Shown here in pieces: positions 1-13,500 of a stretch of 64,000 nt of DNA; positions within the stretch are counted from its first letter, which is position 1; the number at the start of each line of letters is the position of its first letter. The position numbers were made by a program, and so were the translations under genes. The stretch comes from Liolophura sinensis. Taxonomy: Eukaryota; Mollusca; Polyplacophora; Chitonida; Chitonidae. The stretch lies in assembly GCF_032854445.1 (NCBI RefSeq), contig NC_088304.1, positions 32,912,810-32,976,809 on the forward strand, given 5' to 3'. The notes below the pieces were generated by a model, which was given only the letters and a program-made list of their open reading frames with translations, was not told the DNA's origin and did no database searches.

Positions 1-145
1 GCCGTACTCAAGAATATTTCTTTTATACGACAGTGACCAATATTATGGCAAAAGTAAAACAACCGGAAGAAAACTTTACATGTACAGGGGAACAATTCAA
101 TAGAAAGATAGAATAGAATCTTTTGACTAACAATCCATCACTCAC

Positions 146-302
146 CGTCGGCGTTCCAGCCACCCTCTATCTGGTAAGCCGACGTGGCCGTACCCCACAG
201 AAAGTCTGGCGGGAAATGTCCATAGTAAAACTGATGCTGAGGTAAAGATTCATTGAAAGCCGCGATAAGGCACAACAGCAACAGCAGCGTGGTCAAGGCC
301 AT
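146..302 (-). CDS. GH1-C: first coding exon of a GH1 beta-glucosidase-like gene (partial)
   Basis: Reading leftward from the ATG at 302-300, 52 codons plus one base end at a canonical donor (G|GTGAG; GT at 145-144), phase 1. The product begins [16 protein letters not shown], a classic signal peptide, followed by [20 protein letters not shown], the GH1 N-terminal motif whose final Gln binds the glycone sugar. The remainder of the gene lies beyond the left edge. Phase and exon boundary are the same as in the two GH1 genes to the right, so this is a third tandem member. GH1 enzymes hydrolyse beta-glucosides and beta-galactosides by a retaining mechanism; this copy should be secreted or lumenal. 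The first 66 bases of the window, within its intron 1, are a SINE-B fragment. No TATA box is obvious upstream. Confidence 0.9.
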
Positions 303-1435
303 TGCTTTGCAAAATTTTGCTGAAATTTCAAAACAGAATGGAGAATTCTGAGATCATTAAAATGCTGTTCTCAGACATGACTGTAATATCTAATGCATAG
401 AGTATTTCCTTTCTTTAATGGTGCGGTCATCGCACCATGCCTTGTAGCATGCAAAAATAAAAGCATTTACTTCAAAATCAGCTCCACTAGATTTAACTCG
501 TCATCTTTATTCCGCAGTAAGAAGCAGATACAAGTTAAGAACAGTGACATTTTTATAAGGATAACAGTTCCTTATTTATTTTTTTTACGACACAGCCATG
601 CAGACACTAGCATCGCTATTAAGTTTTTAAAAAAGGAAGCTATTATCCATAATAAGTTTGTTAGTATACGTTACGATAGGTTTTACCTTCGAGTTAGTCT
701 TCTGAGAACACTTATAACGGTCAGTCCACTGTCGATATGGCTGGCGTGACCCACATGATCAAACGCTGTATATCTTTGACGCCATCGAGGTCAAACCAGC
801 TGTGATGTAGGTGTGAACAGGCAGCTGAAAAATTTGGATCATATCTAATCACTACCAATAGCTTTTGGGCCGAAGATTTTGAAACTCCGGGTCGGACTTG
901 TGTATTAATGACGGCCATCTTTATGAACAGGAACACGGGAACACTTCTTCCGCCCCTTGGCAACACAGACGAGTTTACCTCAGCGAGCTATACTGTATTA
1001 AAATTTCATGTTGATGGATTTTTCTCCAAATATTTTACTGAAGCCAGCGCTGACCAATTTTTTGGCAGCGTATTTGTTTTGGAGATACACGGGCAAACGA
1101 TGGTGGATCAGTCCAGGATAGCTGGATCATCACTTTGCAACGTGACTCCAATCATTGCACGAGTCTTTTCTGCTTGTTTTGAGTCCACGTCTGAACGATG
1201 TTGTGCTATATGGGTCTATGCCCTATTTTGACTGAGATTTTATACCCGTATGTGTACTAGGTGGGAAATTACAGATGATTTAGCTTATCACTAACGTTGT
1301 ATACTTGTATTTTTCCCCTAAATTAACGTGGTTCATCCGTATGCGTAGTGAAATGTGATAAGAATAAAAAAAAAGCCATTTCCAAGTACCTGGTGCTTAT
1401 TTTAATTCAAATAAATGTAAGATTCATAACATTCT
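303..1435. other. Non-coding stretch upstream of GH1-C
   Basis: Presumed promoter-side flank of GH1-C. Only short chance open frames; no TATA box, repeat or conserved element was recognised. Confidence 0.5.
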
Positions 1436-3415
1436 TCTGGTGGACTAAGCATCCCCAGTAACTGGATTGCCAGAATGTGATAGTTGGTACATGGACTATA
1501 AGAATGTACTAGTTACTAAATGGACTACGAGAATGCGAAAGCTGGTAACTGGATTACGAAAACGTGAGTGTTTACAAATGGACTGCAAGAATGCAAAAGC
1601 TGGTAACTGAACTACGAGAATATGATGGTTGGTAACTGAAGTGGGAGAATGTGTTAGCTGGGACTGTAAGAATGCAAAAGTCGGTAAACAGACTACAAGA
1701 TTGTTATAGGGAAAGTTGGCAAGTGAACTACGAGAATGGAATTATTGGTAACTGGACTACGAGGATATAATAGTTGGTAACTGAACTACGAAAATGTTAT
1801 AGCGAAAGTTGGTAAGTGCACTATGAGAATGTAAATGTTGGTAACTGGACAACGAGAATGTAAAAGATGGTAACTGGATTGCCAGAATGTGATAGTTGGC
1901 AACTGGACTGCGAGAATGTGATAGATGGTAACTGGACTACGAGAATGTGATAGTTGGTAACCGGATTGCCAAAATGTGACAGTTGGTAACTGGGCTGCAA
2001 GAATGTGATGGTTGGTAACTGGATTGCCAGAAGGTGACAGTTGGTAACTGGAATGCGAGAATGTGATAGACGGTAACTGGATTGCGAGAATGTGACAGTT
2101 GGTAACTGGCCTGCAAGAATGTGATGGTTGGTAATTGGACTACGAAAATGTCATAGTTGGTAACTGGATTGCCAGAATGTGATAGATGGTAACTAGACTA
2201 TAAGAACACAATAGTTAGTAGCTGGAGTACGAGAATGCGAAAGCTGGTAACTGGACTAGAAAAACGTCTTTGTTCACAAATGGACTGCAAGAATGCAAAA
2301 GTTGGTAACTGAACTACGAGAATATGATGGTTGGTAACTTGACTGCAAGAATGTAATTGTAGGCAACTGGTTTGCGAGAATGTGACAGTTGGTAACTGTA
2401 CTGCGAGAATGTGATGGCTGGTTACTGGGCTGCGAGAACGTGATGGCTGGTAACTGGACTGCGAGAATATGATAGTATGGAATTGGACTACGAGAATGTG
2501 ATAGTATGGAACTGGACTACGAGAATGCGATAGTTGGCAGCTGGATTGTGAGAATGCCAAAGTTGATAACTGGACTACGAGCATGCGAAAGTTGATAACT
2601 GGACTACGAGAATGTGATGGTTTTTAACTGGATTGCGAGAATGTAATGGTTGGTAACCGGACAGCGAGAATGCAAAAGATGTCAACTGGATTACGAGAAT
2701 GTAATAGTATTGAACTGGGCTGCGAGAATGTGATAGATGGGAAGTGGACTGCGAGAGTTTGATAGTGGGGAAGTGGACTACGATAATGTTATAGCTGGTA
2801 AGTGGACTGTGAGTGTGATTGTTAGCAAGTGCATTACGAGAATGTGACAGTTGGTAACTGGACTGCGAGAATGTGATAACTGGTACCTGGACTGGGAGAA
2901 TGTGATAGTTTGCAACTGGAGTACGAGAACGTGATAGTCAGTGACTGGATGGTAAGTTGGTAACTGGACTGCGAGAGTGTTATAGCTGATAACTGGACTG
3001 CGAGAGTGTGATTGTAGGTAACTGAACTACGAGAATGTAATAATTGACTACTGGAGAATGTGATAGTTGGTAACTGGGCTACGAGAATGTGACAGTTGGA
3101 AACTGGTTTGCGAGAATGTGATAGTTGGAAACTGTAATGTGAGAATGTGATGGTTGGTAACTGAACTACGAGAATGTAATAATTGACAACTGGATTGAGA
3201 GAATGTGACAGTCGGAAACTGGATTGCGAGAATGTCACAGTTGGTAAATGGACTGTGAGAATGTGACAGTTGGTAACTGGGCTGAGAGAATGTGACAGTT
3301 GGAAAGTGGACTGTGAGAATGTGATAATTTGTGACAGTTGGAAACTGGACTGCGAGAATGTGATAGTTGATAACTGAGTGCGAGAATGTGATGATTGGTA
3401 TCTGAATTCGACATA
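1436..3415. repeat. 29-bp minisatellite, about 68 copies
   Basis: A unit of about 29 bp built around GAATGTGATAGTTGGTAACT and a variable GGACTRCGA part repeats with many substitutions and small indels for nearly 2 kb. Long minus-strand open frames here are produced by the periodicity and are not genes. The array begins about 1.1 kb upstream of GH1-C. Confidence 0.9.
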
Positions 3416-3660
3416 TCAATTCCATTTGGAAAGAAATTCCAAGCTGTTACTTGTACGCTAGGTTTTACCGCCAGTAGGCCTATACTGTATTTATAACAGG
3501 TATTCTATACAGGAATAGAACACTTTGTACCACAGGTCCAGGAAAACCGTACCCAGCCGAATGTCACCTGAGGGAGCTGAAGTTTACTTTTACCCTTACT
3601 CAGGGGAAAAGATCAACGAAAATGCTGACCGGATGGCTAAAGACTCATTGTTGCTCCTTG

Positions 3661-4214
3661 AAGTGTCTGTTTCAGTTAAGGTTCAGACTGGGGGCTGTGT
3701 CTTCTGCAAATCATTGTCATGATCGTGTCTTTTCCAGTTAAGGTTCAGATTGGGGCTGTGTCTCCTGCAAATCATTGTCATGATCGTGTCTTTTCCAGTT
3801 AAGCTTCAGACTGGGGGCTGTGTCTTCTGCAAATCATTGTCATGATCGTGTCTTTTCCAGTTAAACTTCAGAGTACGGGCTGTGTCTCCTGCAAATCATT
3901 GTCATGATGGTGTTTTCCAGTTAAACTTCAGACTGGGGGCTGTGTCTTCTGCAAATCATTGTCATGATGGTCTTTTCCAGTTAAGCTTCAGACTGGGGGC
4001 TGTGTCTTCTGCAAATCATTGTCATGATCGTGTCTTTTCCAGTTAAACTTCAGACTGGGGGCTGTGTCTCCTGCAAACCATTGTCATGATCGTGTCTTTT
4101 CCAGTTAAGCTTCAGGCTGGGGACAGTGTCTCCTGCAAATCATTGTCATGATCGTGTCTTTTCCAGTTAAACTTCAGGCTGGGGGCTGTGTCTCCTGCAA
4201 ATCATTGTCGTGAT
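3661..4214. repeat. 62-bp tandem repeat, about 9 copies
   Basis: A unit of about 62 bp carrying TTTTCCAGTTAAGCTTCAGA and CTGCAAATCATTGTCATGAT repeats with few differences (CTTC/CTCC and AAGC/AAAC variants). Some units are 2-3 bases shorter. It starts about 245 bp after the 29-bp array; the spacer holds nothing I recognise. Confidence 0.88.
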
Positions 4215-4246
4215 TTGCAACCGTCTGTCTAAAATGCGCTTTATTC

Positions 4247-4433
4247 AACTATAGTCTTTTCTTTTAGAGAGTCGCCTATGTTAAGTTGTTAAGTAAATCA
4301 GCCATACTAGCTACCAAAATCTGAATAATTCTGACGACACCCGAGGCAATGGATATACTTGCCGTCGAAACGGAGCTTATACGGAGCCTATAGCCGAATA
4401 TAGGCGACTTGCTAAAAGAAACCGACTATAAGA
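4247..4433. mobile_element. MITE-T: short element with inverted ends
   Basis: The left end (ACTATAGTCTTTTCTTTTAG) and the right end (CTAAAAGAAACCGACTATA) are inverted copies, roughly 35 bp each including the AGTCGCCTAT part. No coding capacity. Related sequence recurs at 8251-9152. A non-autonomous TIR transposon is the simplest reading. Confidence 0.6.
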
Positions 4434-4639
4434 TGTCGAAAGGCTGATATGTTACTTTTAAGGATTCTTTCTGAAATATGTCCATTACATGCACGTTTGC
4501 ATAGAATAAATTGATGCCCTATAGGACTATCTCATCATTGCCAAATCTTTTAAATGCCACTTTTTATTAGGTGTACGTTATACTGCCTGTAGACCTACAC
4601 CTCGGAAAGGTTTTTATTTTGTTCCTAATCTGGGCGTCA

Positions 4640-4765
4640 AGAAAGACATTCACATATCAGCTGTCAAACACAATGGACGTTCCCGGCCAATAAGCGTAAG
4701 ACCACTTTCCACAAAACCTTTTGTAGAGCCAACAAAGAACTAAGAAAGTATATAAAGTATAAGAA
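4640..4765 (-). repeat. Dispersed repeat R4, minus copy
   Basis: Reverse-complement match to stretches at 28490-28645 and 43140-43275, recognisable by AGTTCTTTGGTG and the preceding TACTTTCTT. Family otherwise unknown. Confidence 0.5.
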
Positions 4766-6240
4766 ATTGGAACGGTGTCATACGCATAGAAGGGGCCAAC
4801 AGTTTTCAACGATGACGTAAAGACGCAAGGAGTGTTCTACACGAATGGATTAAATCAGTATCCAGTCGGTGTGCTTTGCCTATAACTGCCAGTATATCCA
4901 ACGATCTTGTTCAAAACGATAAATATGCGTACCTTAACCCAGATGTAAGGGGAAGGACAAAGATTGGTGTCACACACAGCTACCAAATGAATTGTAACAC
5001 ACAGTGGTAAATCTGCTCAGAAAAAGATGAAATTTCAGCAAATAAATTTGATCAATTAAAGTTGTTTACCGTGTAATTCTGTTAACGAAACCTGTCGATG
5101 ATTTTATTTGGTGTCTTGTGGCTTAAAATGAATCACAGGGTAACAACTCCAACCAACGATTGATATGCACATACTGGGAGAAGTAATGTTTCGTAACTAT
5201 CGGCCTGAAAGATGAACTATATTCCGTTCCGTAGAAAATTATCTTTAAACACATTTATAAAGCCATCACCATTATCGACAACGCAGATGTGTAGAAGTGT
5301 GACTTCAATGAGATGGGCCTTGAAATGTTGTACGGTCAGCCGAACTTGTAATGCTTATGAGCTTAGTAATTCTGATGTACTGGAATGAATTACATATACG
5401 CCTTGTGGGCGTGGCCTGTATGTCTGACAAGACTATATCGATTTTTAAACCAGACAACCAATGGCAATAGAGAATCACGGGTGGGTATATGTATATGTAC
5501 CAGGGACCCGTTCTGCGACGCAATCGCAAACTCCGCCTGGCGCAATTTCTATGACAACATATAGTGAAGAGATGCGTCACCATGGTAAATGCGCTTGGGG
5601 CAAGGTTGCGACAGATTGGTAAAACTACCCGAGGCACAGCTCAAGGTTGAGTAAAGTGTGTATTTTCCGTTGTGTATTTTTTATTGTTAATAACGTATAA
5701 CAATTCTGACAATCAGTTTGCCCAAAATGATAATAGCTTTGAATAGGGAGCTTGTCCACCTTCACGTCTCAAACGCATTTGTAAAAATAAGTTACGTCAA
5801 ATGGAACAATGGAATTGTACGGTGATTATAACTTTTCTGACTTAAGATCGCGATCGTATACCAAAACTGCCTGCTACATAATGTTGGTTTATGTAAATGG
5901 AAAATGTACCAGTCAGTAACTTCTGTTGAGTTCATTTTCAAATAAGTTCCACATCATGTTCATTGAGCAACTAACAACATACGGAAAAAATTGCGTAACA
6001 TCTTTTTCAGGCAATTAAACTGCACATCTTTGATAATTACTAAATGTAACAGTTCACCAAAGGCAAGCATGTGTACTTAATATTAAATTTGGGACGACTG
6101 TAAATGTTTACAATCTATTGAGAAGACTTTAATTTTTGATTAAGTTACAATCCCTTCTTGCAATTAAGAGGCCGTCAATTGTATGCTGGGGCTACGATCG
6201 TGATCGTAGTGATTCATAATCAGTTTAAGCATAAGATCTC
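4766..6240. other. Non-coding intergenic stretch
   Basis: No gene, tandem array or dispersed repeat recognised. Short open frames have no recognisable content. Confidence 0.45.
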
Positions 6241-6251
6241 TTTCTGCCAGC

Positions 6252-6570
6252 CCACCTCGGGGGCGGTAGATCCAGGGTCAATCCTGGTTCGCGTCACACT
6301 TATAAACCTTATAAAAGAGGAAGTTATAACTGCCTCGCTTGGTGTTAAGGGGATAGTGCAACGACTGGTTGACCCATATCAGTATAATAGCTTGGGTGGG
6401 CCGCTTGCCTGCCTTCGGTAATTCGCCTCACGGAAGCAGCACAAGATAAAAGAGCGGAAGAAATCTGTCTTGCAACAACGAGGCACATTACCTGCATTCT
6501 AAGGATTCCGTCGTCGTGATATGACTGAAAAATTGTTAAGCAAGACGTTAAACCCAAAGCACTCACTCAC
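6252..6570 (+). mobile_element. SINE-A copy with target duplication
   Basis: Begins with tRNA-type B-box sequence (GGTAGATCCAGGGTCAATCC) and ends in the tail ATGACTGAAAAATTGTTAAG then CACTCACTCAC. Flanked by TTTCTGCCAGC (6241-6251) and TTTTTGCCAGC (6571-6581), a target-site duplication with one mismatch. The tRNA head is 5'-truncated. Confidence 0.75.
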
Positions 6571-7139
6571 TTTTTGCCAGCGGGCCCAGACTTTTCTAGT
6601 CGCGTGTATTAATCCAACCCTGAGGTCATTTTCATGAAGCTTATTTTAGTCGTGTTATGTAACCCTTATCTACGTGAACTCTACAACATATGTCGTCATG
6701 GCAGTAAATGCTTTACCTGACGATGTGACCTTCATGAAACCTACACCTTGCTATGTGTCTGTATGTTAGAAAGTATTTGATTTTATTGCTGCTGACAGCC
6801 ATGCTCAAGCAAATTTTACACATACCCTGGCGGTGAGGAGGAAACTGAAGTGTCCGGAATACACCATCTGCTTTCGGATGTATCTGGCAAACTATCAAGT
6901 CATATTGGTGGCAGGCAGCGATCTTTATGTAAGACCACACAGAAAAACACCACTAACCAATATTGCCACCAAGACCAGAAGAACAATACAAGCAAGTGAG
7001 CTTTGAAATTCTCAAAAATGGTGTTGAATCCAAAACTCGTATGACCTAGACACTGAAAGGCAAGAACATGTAGCAGTCTGCCATGACCGGCTCCCATTCA
7101 AATAAGGTACGTTATATGAAATAATATAGTTAGCAGTAT

Positions 7140-7355
7140 AGTTAAAGACAGCATAAAGAATAAAACCAGAGCAGCGACGACAATGTGATAGCTGGCAAAT
7201 GGTCACACGTAACCGGTCAAATATGGCTCTTGGCAATTTACCTCAGTCAGGGTTTTTATTCTAACTGTTCATGCAAATGATTAAACAGTAGCAGATTACA
7301 CACCTCCTAGCACCTCGACTTAAGCAGAATTAGGTAAAATTTGCAATTTATTGGA
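7140..7355 (+). repeat. Dispersed repeat R3
   Basis: Copy of a family marked by AAAACCAGAGCAGCGACGAC, GATAGCTGGCAAATGGTCAC, CAGTCAGGG and TTAAGCAGAATTAGG. No coding capacity; class unknown. It lies just downstream of GH1-A. Confidence 0.65.
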
Positions 7356-7514
7356 CTCTTAGGCATACATTATTTTTTACTTTATCTATACGTCGAAAGA
7401 GATGAATACCAGCAGTCAACAGGAATAGACTTTTCGAAGCAATAATTGTAAGACCTATTCCCAAAACGACGTTTAACAAAAAACACTCGATGTATCTATA
7501 GGATGTATCTCCTA

Positions 7515-7520
7515 TTTATT
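7515..7520 (-). terminator. Poly(A) signal of GH1-A
   Basis: AATAAA on the minus strand, about 29 bases after the GH1-A stop codon (7549-7551). A short 3' UTR is implied. The site is inferred from the hexamer and its position only. Confidence 0.55.
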
Positions 7521-7548
7521 ATAAATAGAAACACAATCAATAAGACCT

Positions 7549-10500
7549 CTAACCAACAGGGTTGACAGAAGGATCCTTAAACCCATTGTCTTTGATGAGT
7601 TGGGTGAAGTAATGTGCAGATGACTTGGCTTTCCTGGGACGTGAAGGATTGTTAAAGTCCACGGAGTAAATACCAAACTTCTGAGAATATCCACTGGCCC
7701 ATTCGAAATTGTCCATGAGGGACCAGAGTGTGTAACCCTTTACGTTACAACCCTCGAAGTGGATCGCTAGAAAAGGAAAACCAAAGTACGCCACATTCAA
7801 CATCATTGTATTAGGCTTGACATTAATCAGCTGTACAAATTTCCAACCACACAATGGCGACTCGGGTCCAAGCTGAATTGTTCATTATTCACTTATTATA
7901 CATGAGTTCTACGGGTCTTACAGCAAAATCCGGATGGTCATGGGTTTCCCCTGTGCTTTATCCTATTTCCTTCCACAACATTCTTGACTACGGCTTAAAA
8001 CACCAATCAAATAAATGAATAAATGAATACTACGTCACCAGTTTACCCACAAATCGCCATGGTAAAGGCACGAATAAACAATGGACTACACAGCTTGAAC
8101 CCGAATTACATTACGTGGGAATGGTTTCCCATTCTCCCATAGTGTCTTTACGTTTCTGGAGCCTGAATATCTCCTTTCTCAGTGTGGATTTTCTATGTCA
8201 CAACCTTACTAAGGTATGGTACAGAATCCACTATAATGACCTGTCGCTAACTATAGTCTATTTCTTTTAGAAAGTCCCCAATATCCAGCTGTCTGTAAAA
8301 TCAGTCATATTCGGCACCAAAATTGCCTTCAATCAGTGACACGCAACAACTGCTCTATACATGGATATGTTTGAAGTTCTTATTCCTTCTAAGAAAAGGA
8401 AGTTCGAACAGTTTTTCTACTTCATAGTGTTAAAGTCCGTAAGTTCGGTTTCAACGGCAAGAACCAACTGCCTCAGGTGACGTCATAATTATTCAAAAAC
8501 AGTTACCATGCTGGGTATTGGGTGGAATTCAACATGTTTTGACGGAGGGAAAGTTACCTGAGTTGCTGTCAACTTTATTGTAAACCCTGTTTCTGACACT
8601 GCCATGACCTTAATAAATGGATTTTATTCTATCTCTTGTAGTATACGAGCTCACGGCAGTATAGATTTAGAGATGGATATTAGGGAATTAAAGCGATTTC
8701 ATTATTCGCAGAGACAGTGTACACTGTGTTATTGCACGGAGTTTGTTCTAAACGCTTGTTGGTACAGCCATTGTAAAACAAATTACCCTCCACTCCCATT
8801 GCCCAGCATGCAACTTGATTCTGAATAATTATGAAGTCAACCGAGGTAATGTGTTCTTGGTGCCGAAACTAAGCTTATGGAGTGAGTGAGTGAGTGCTTG
8901 GGGTTTAACGTCGTTCTCAACAATTTTTCAGTCATATGACGACGACTAAGCTTATGGAGATTAACATTATGAATTAGAAGAAGTATTTTAATTGCAATTT
9001 CTTTGAAATAACTGGGACGTCCCACGTACCAATGTGTAGAGCTTTGGTTGTTACGTGACACTGGCTAAAGACAATTTTGGTATCGAGTAGGATTGATTTT
9101 ACAGACAACTGAATGTAGGTGACTCTCTAAAAGAAAAAGACTATAGTTCTGAATGCTTAGTGGTATGGATGGATCTATTGTCAGCTCATCAACTGGTCTA
9201 ATCAAATTCTTGGTTTCGCATAATTTGAGAACTGAAATTGGCTCCTTCATCCACTTTGTACAAAAGCGACCAGTTTGATTGAAATTAGGGCTTGGCGTCT
9301 CCAGCTGTTGTTTCAGGTCTAATCACTAACAGATTTGGCCTCACTTTCACTGAATCTCATAAATCAAACTTTCCTAAATTTTTGTCCAAATATTGTCAGC
9401 TTATGGGGCTATATATAACCGAGTGTTTCACTAAGATAATCACGATAAGAATGACTTAAGATGCTTTATGAGTGGACCGTGTATACGGAGGTTACCAGAT
9501 CTAGCTTGGAAAAATGGATAATTAGATTGAGAGATCTGATTTTAAACCCTTAAGCCCCTAAAACAGTGACAAGAAATGCGCAGGAAATTATGTGTAAAGA
9601 AATTTAGATTAAATAAAATTAAAAACAAAATAATTTTTTGTGCACAGAAATAGACACAGTTAAATGACTAAACAGCAAGGTGGCTTTTAGGCCCATAGAC
9701 ATGGGTAGTATTAATGACTTCTGCTTCAAATTATTTACTTTCGTTTTCAATCAATAGGCATTCCGTATGAGGATAGTGACACTTTAAAGTGAACATACCG
9801 TCTGCAAAATTACTACATTTTGTGACGTCACTCTAGACAGCTATAGCATGACAAAATGGCGTCACCAAATGAGTGGCTAGTTACTAACGATTATTTGCTA
9901 TTTATTTTGCTGATAAGCGGTGTACATTTTTAAAAATATTTGAAGAACATTTCTGGAATACTACTTTATTAATTGATTTAGATTTATTGGCTCACTTTGT
10001 GTTCACTTTAAGCTTTCTTTACCTTAAATTGATAACGTATTGAACAGAGTGGCTGCTAAACAAAAGAGAGAAGCCTTTGGAAACAACAACTATTCTCGCT
10101 GTAAAAATACGTTACCTTTCAGCACCTCATTTGTATAGAGCTTGATATATTTGGACCGGTAAGAATCGTGCAACGTGTCTTGATGACCCTGTTCCTGTGG
10201 GCGGCCATTTTCCGTGATATACACATCCGGGTTGTTGTACTGATCTTTAACCCAGTTCAGTACTCTACGCATGCCCCACGGAACAACCTTCAGCCAATCA
10301 GCAGCCGTTCTGAAAAATTGACAGCAAAAAAAGAAGGAAAGATGCATGCATTACAACAAAATCACTGATTCCAGTCGATGCCGACTTTTTATTTCTATGT
10401 GTTTTGTTATTTCATAAAAATGTGATTTCTATTCGAGAAAAAAAAAACTGAATAGGTTTCTGTACAAAGTTGCCTACCCTGGCCAGTGAGGGTCGCTGCT

Positions 10501-13500
10501 AATGGCCACATCCTGGTCGTCATCATAGGAGTTAGAGCCTGCCTTCCGGTTGGACACTAGTTGTGTGGTGTATTGATTGATACCGATAAAATCGGCAGAC
10601 CCTGAAAGAAGGTGTGACAAGTAGAAACGTGTCGTAATACATACTGATCAGCAATATGAATGCAACAATTGTACAATTTTCAGCCTTCGTGGGGACAGTA
10701 TTTTTTTTATTAGTATAAAATCTTTGCTCTGACCTTTTATATGTGAATTCGTAACAAAGAGTGAATTTATATGTAAACTCGTAACAGAGAATAGATTTAC
10801 GTCGTATGTTTCGGGATTAGGCCTATTTTCAAGCCATGATTCAAGCTCTCTCCTTTACACACCTCTGGTCAGATTTTTCTCAGCGGCCGTGAATTCCGGA
10901 AGTCGAGACTTCGGCAATCCTCGGCTCTTGTCGCGAATTTGTGACTTCATGACTTCCGGGTAGTCGCCATTGCCGAAAATCGGATGAGCGAACCAGCCCA
11001 GTTTAAACTGTATGGCCCGATCGGCAGCTGCTCTGTCCGCGGCCGATGTCGTCTTGGGCTCAGTCCACGAAACGTCCAGTGTTATGCCCACCTTGCCTGA
11101 GAGAGATACAGAAAAATAGGCGAATATTCTGGAGAAAATACACTTACGTATTTGATTGTTGTTCAGGAACAAAATCTGTTTAGACTTAGGAATTTTCCAC
11201 TTATACGAAACACTTCTGTATGTTTATATTTGGAGGACACCTGTGTGCCTGGAGGAAACCATGATCTAAGGACGTGATAATCTTGATTCCATATGCTCTA
11301 TTTCAGTCAGGAATAACATTTCACTCCATTGTTTCCAGTCAATTGTTCAGTTTACTACAACGAAAGATCTTTCTTGTTTTGAACGTTTATTCAGTAAGTA
11401 TATGACAAAGGTCCATAAATGTGTTGTGATCAGATTTAAGAGGGAATAAATAAATAAATAAATGAATCAGGAATGTTCTGTGTTTCGTTAAATTTTTCTC
11501 TTAGGAGACTCACCGTGTTGAGAATGTTTAAAATTATTGACGTAAGTGTGATAGGCTTTCGCATGCGCACGAATGATGTTGTGGGTAGCTCGGTAAGGTC
11601 CGGTGTTAGGTTCGTGAATTCCCGGGGCAAACGAACCGTAGGCGTGACCAAGGACGCTAACCACCCAGGGCTCGTTGAAAGTTATCCACAGTTTTACCTG
11701 AAAGATCAGTTTTGAAATCAAACCTTAGCGCATACGAATTCTGTCCATCCATAATGCTGTACATTACCAAGTATAAGCTCATGGTGTGTTAGAAGTTACT
11801 ATTTCTACTAGTTCAAATCCAGCTCCAGCTGGCTTCCTCTCCGATCGTACGTGTGACAGTCTGCTAGCGGATGGACGTGGGTTCTGCACACCATAATGCT
11901 GGCCGCTGCCGTATAAGTCAAATATTCCTGAGCACAAATCAAATAAACAAATAAACAAATAAATAAATAAATAAAAAATATGTGGCTTGTTGACATCACT
12001 CGAAGTTTATGGACGAAATTCGACTAAACTGTTACACTATTTTGATAATTTACTTAATAGTCTTTTGAAGGGGAGGAAAACTTTAAAGAAAGTATGCATC
12101 AGTACAAAGAATCATTAGGTGTCTTCCTATTTACGCTTTAATACTTCAGTAGTATAAGAAAGGCCGGGTCTGGACCACCGCGAGCTGCGAGCCCCTCCGT
12201 CCCCCCTGGGGGCTCCTACCCCTGTTCGGCCCAGGTTGATCGTTCGTATATCAAGCACATAGCCTCCAAGTACATAAGGGTTGCCCTAAAACTTGTGTAG
12301 CTTCCGGCGTACATAAACATTGCTTCCTCCACGTGCATCCACTTACCAGCCCAAGGGACGGCCCACCGCCCTCGCCGGCCCGGGGACTAGAGCGTATTCC
12401 CATCCTTAACGCCGCATGTTCGGAACGGGTGCCGAACTCTTAATTAGAGAATAGTATACAGCAGCCATACCCGAAGAATATGAAGGTGAAGGGTCGTAAT
12501 AAGTGCGCATGGCTGAAAGTGGGCTCTGAGAAGCACTGTGGAAGAAACTGCCTCTGGGAATACGGTAATACTCACCGCTGGCGTATACGCGGGAATTCCA
12601 CAGTCCCAAAGCCCTGCCGAGGGTGTAGCAAAGGGACCCAGTCCGAGCCTCAACTGTTCGCACCTTGCGGGGGCGACCTAGCGCAACACCATGTCGTTCG
12701 GGCTGAAAAGCGGGCAAAGTGCATCTTCCCTCGAGTTATGAGTGAGCTTCAAAGGCGAGCGGTGTGAGTCAAAGATTCCGTGTTGGTGGAAACTCTCAAT
12801 TCGTTTTTCGACCGTCTCACACAGCTGTTATTCCATTTGGACAATTGACAGATTTAGACAGATTGTTGTATATGCACACTGACAACATGGCTACTATGGA
12901 TGAGTACATCGACCACCTATTGGCTGAAATACACCCAGAGCCTCTCCAGGACGTTGTGAAGAACATCCTGGATAAGCCTTTCCCCGAGGCAGTCAAAGAG
13001 CGCTTGCTAAAGCTCACCTTCCAGAACCACCAGAAGCAACTCCCAGCCCCCTACATCATCTACGCCGATTTTGAGGCTCCCACAACCAAAATCAAGGGGC
13101 CTGAGCTCGACCCCACCCAAAGCAACACCAGCAGAACGCGGCACCATGAGGCTTGCAGATTCTGCTATGTCCTGGTAGGCTGCAACGGTTAAACAGAACA
13201 GCCAGTTGAGTACCGTGGCCCCAACACAGCAGAGCATTTCCTCCGAGCGCTGCAGGAAGAGGAGCGCAAGATCAAGACAACGCTAGCAAGCCCAAAAGCC
13301 ATGGTCATGACCTAAGGGGACTGGCGGGCATACAACACTGCTACCACCTGCCATGTCTGTGAAAAGCCGCCTGTAGATGTAGAGCAACTGGACTCTGCCC
13401 GCGACCACTGCCACATCACTGAAAAATACAGAGGCACATCGCCTGCAACCTGAAGCTGCTGATGAGCCCCAAACCACCACCATTCCAGTTGCTTTCCACA

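Noticed and set aside
2198-3425. Long Ser/His-rich minus-strand frames
   Set aside because: They follow the 29-bp repeat periodicity and have no start context, domain or codon signal.
12406-12717. 103-codon minus-strand frame in the Polinton-like block
   Set aside because: It overlaps other open frames in a GC-rich region and has no motif I recognise; it may be a capsid-gene scrap but cannot be supported.
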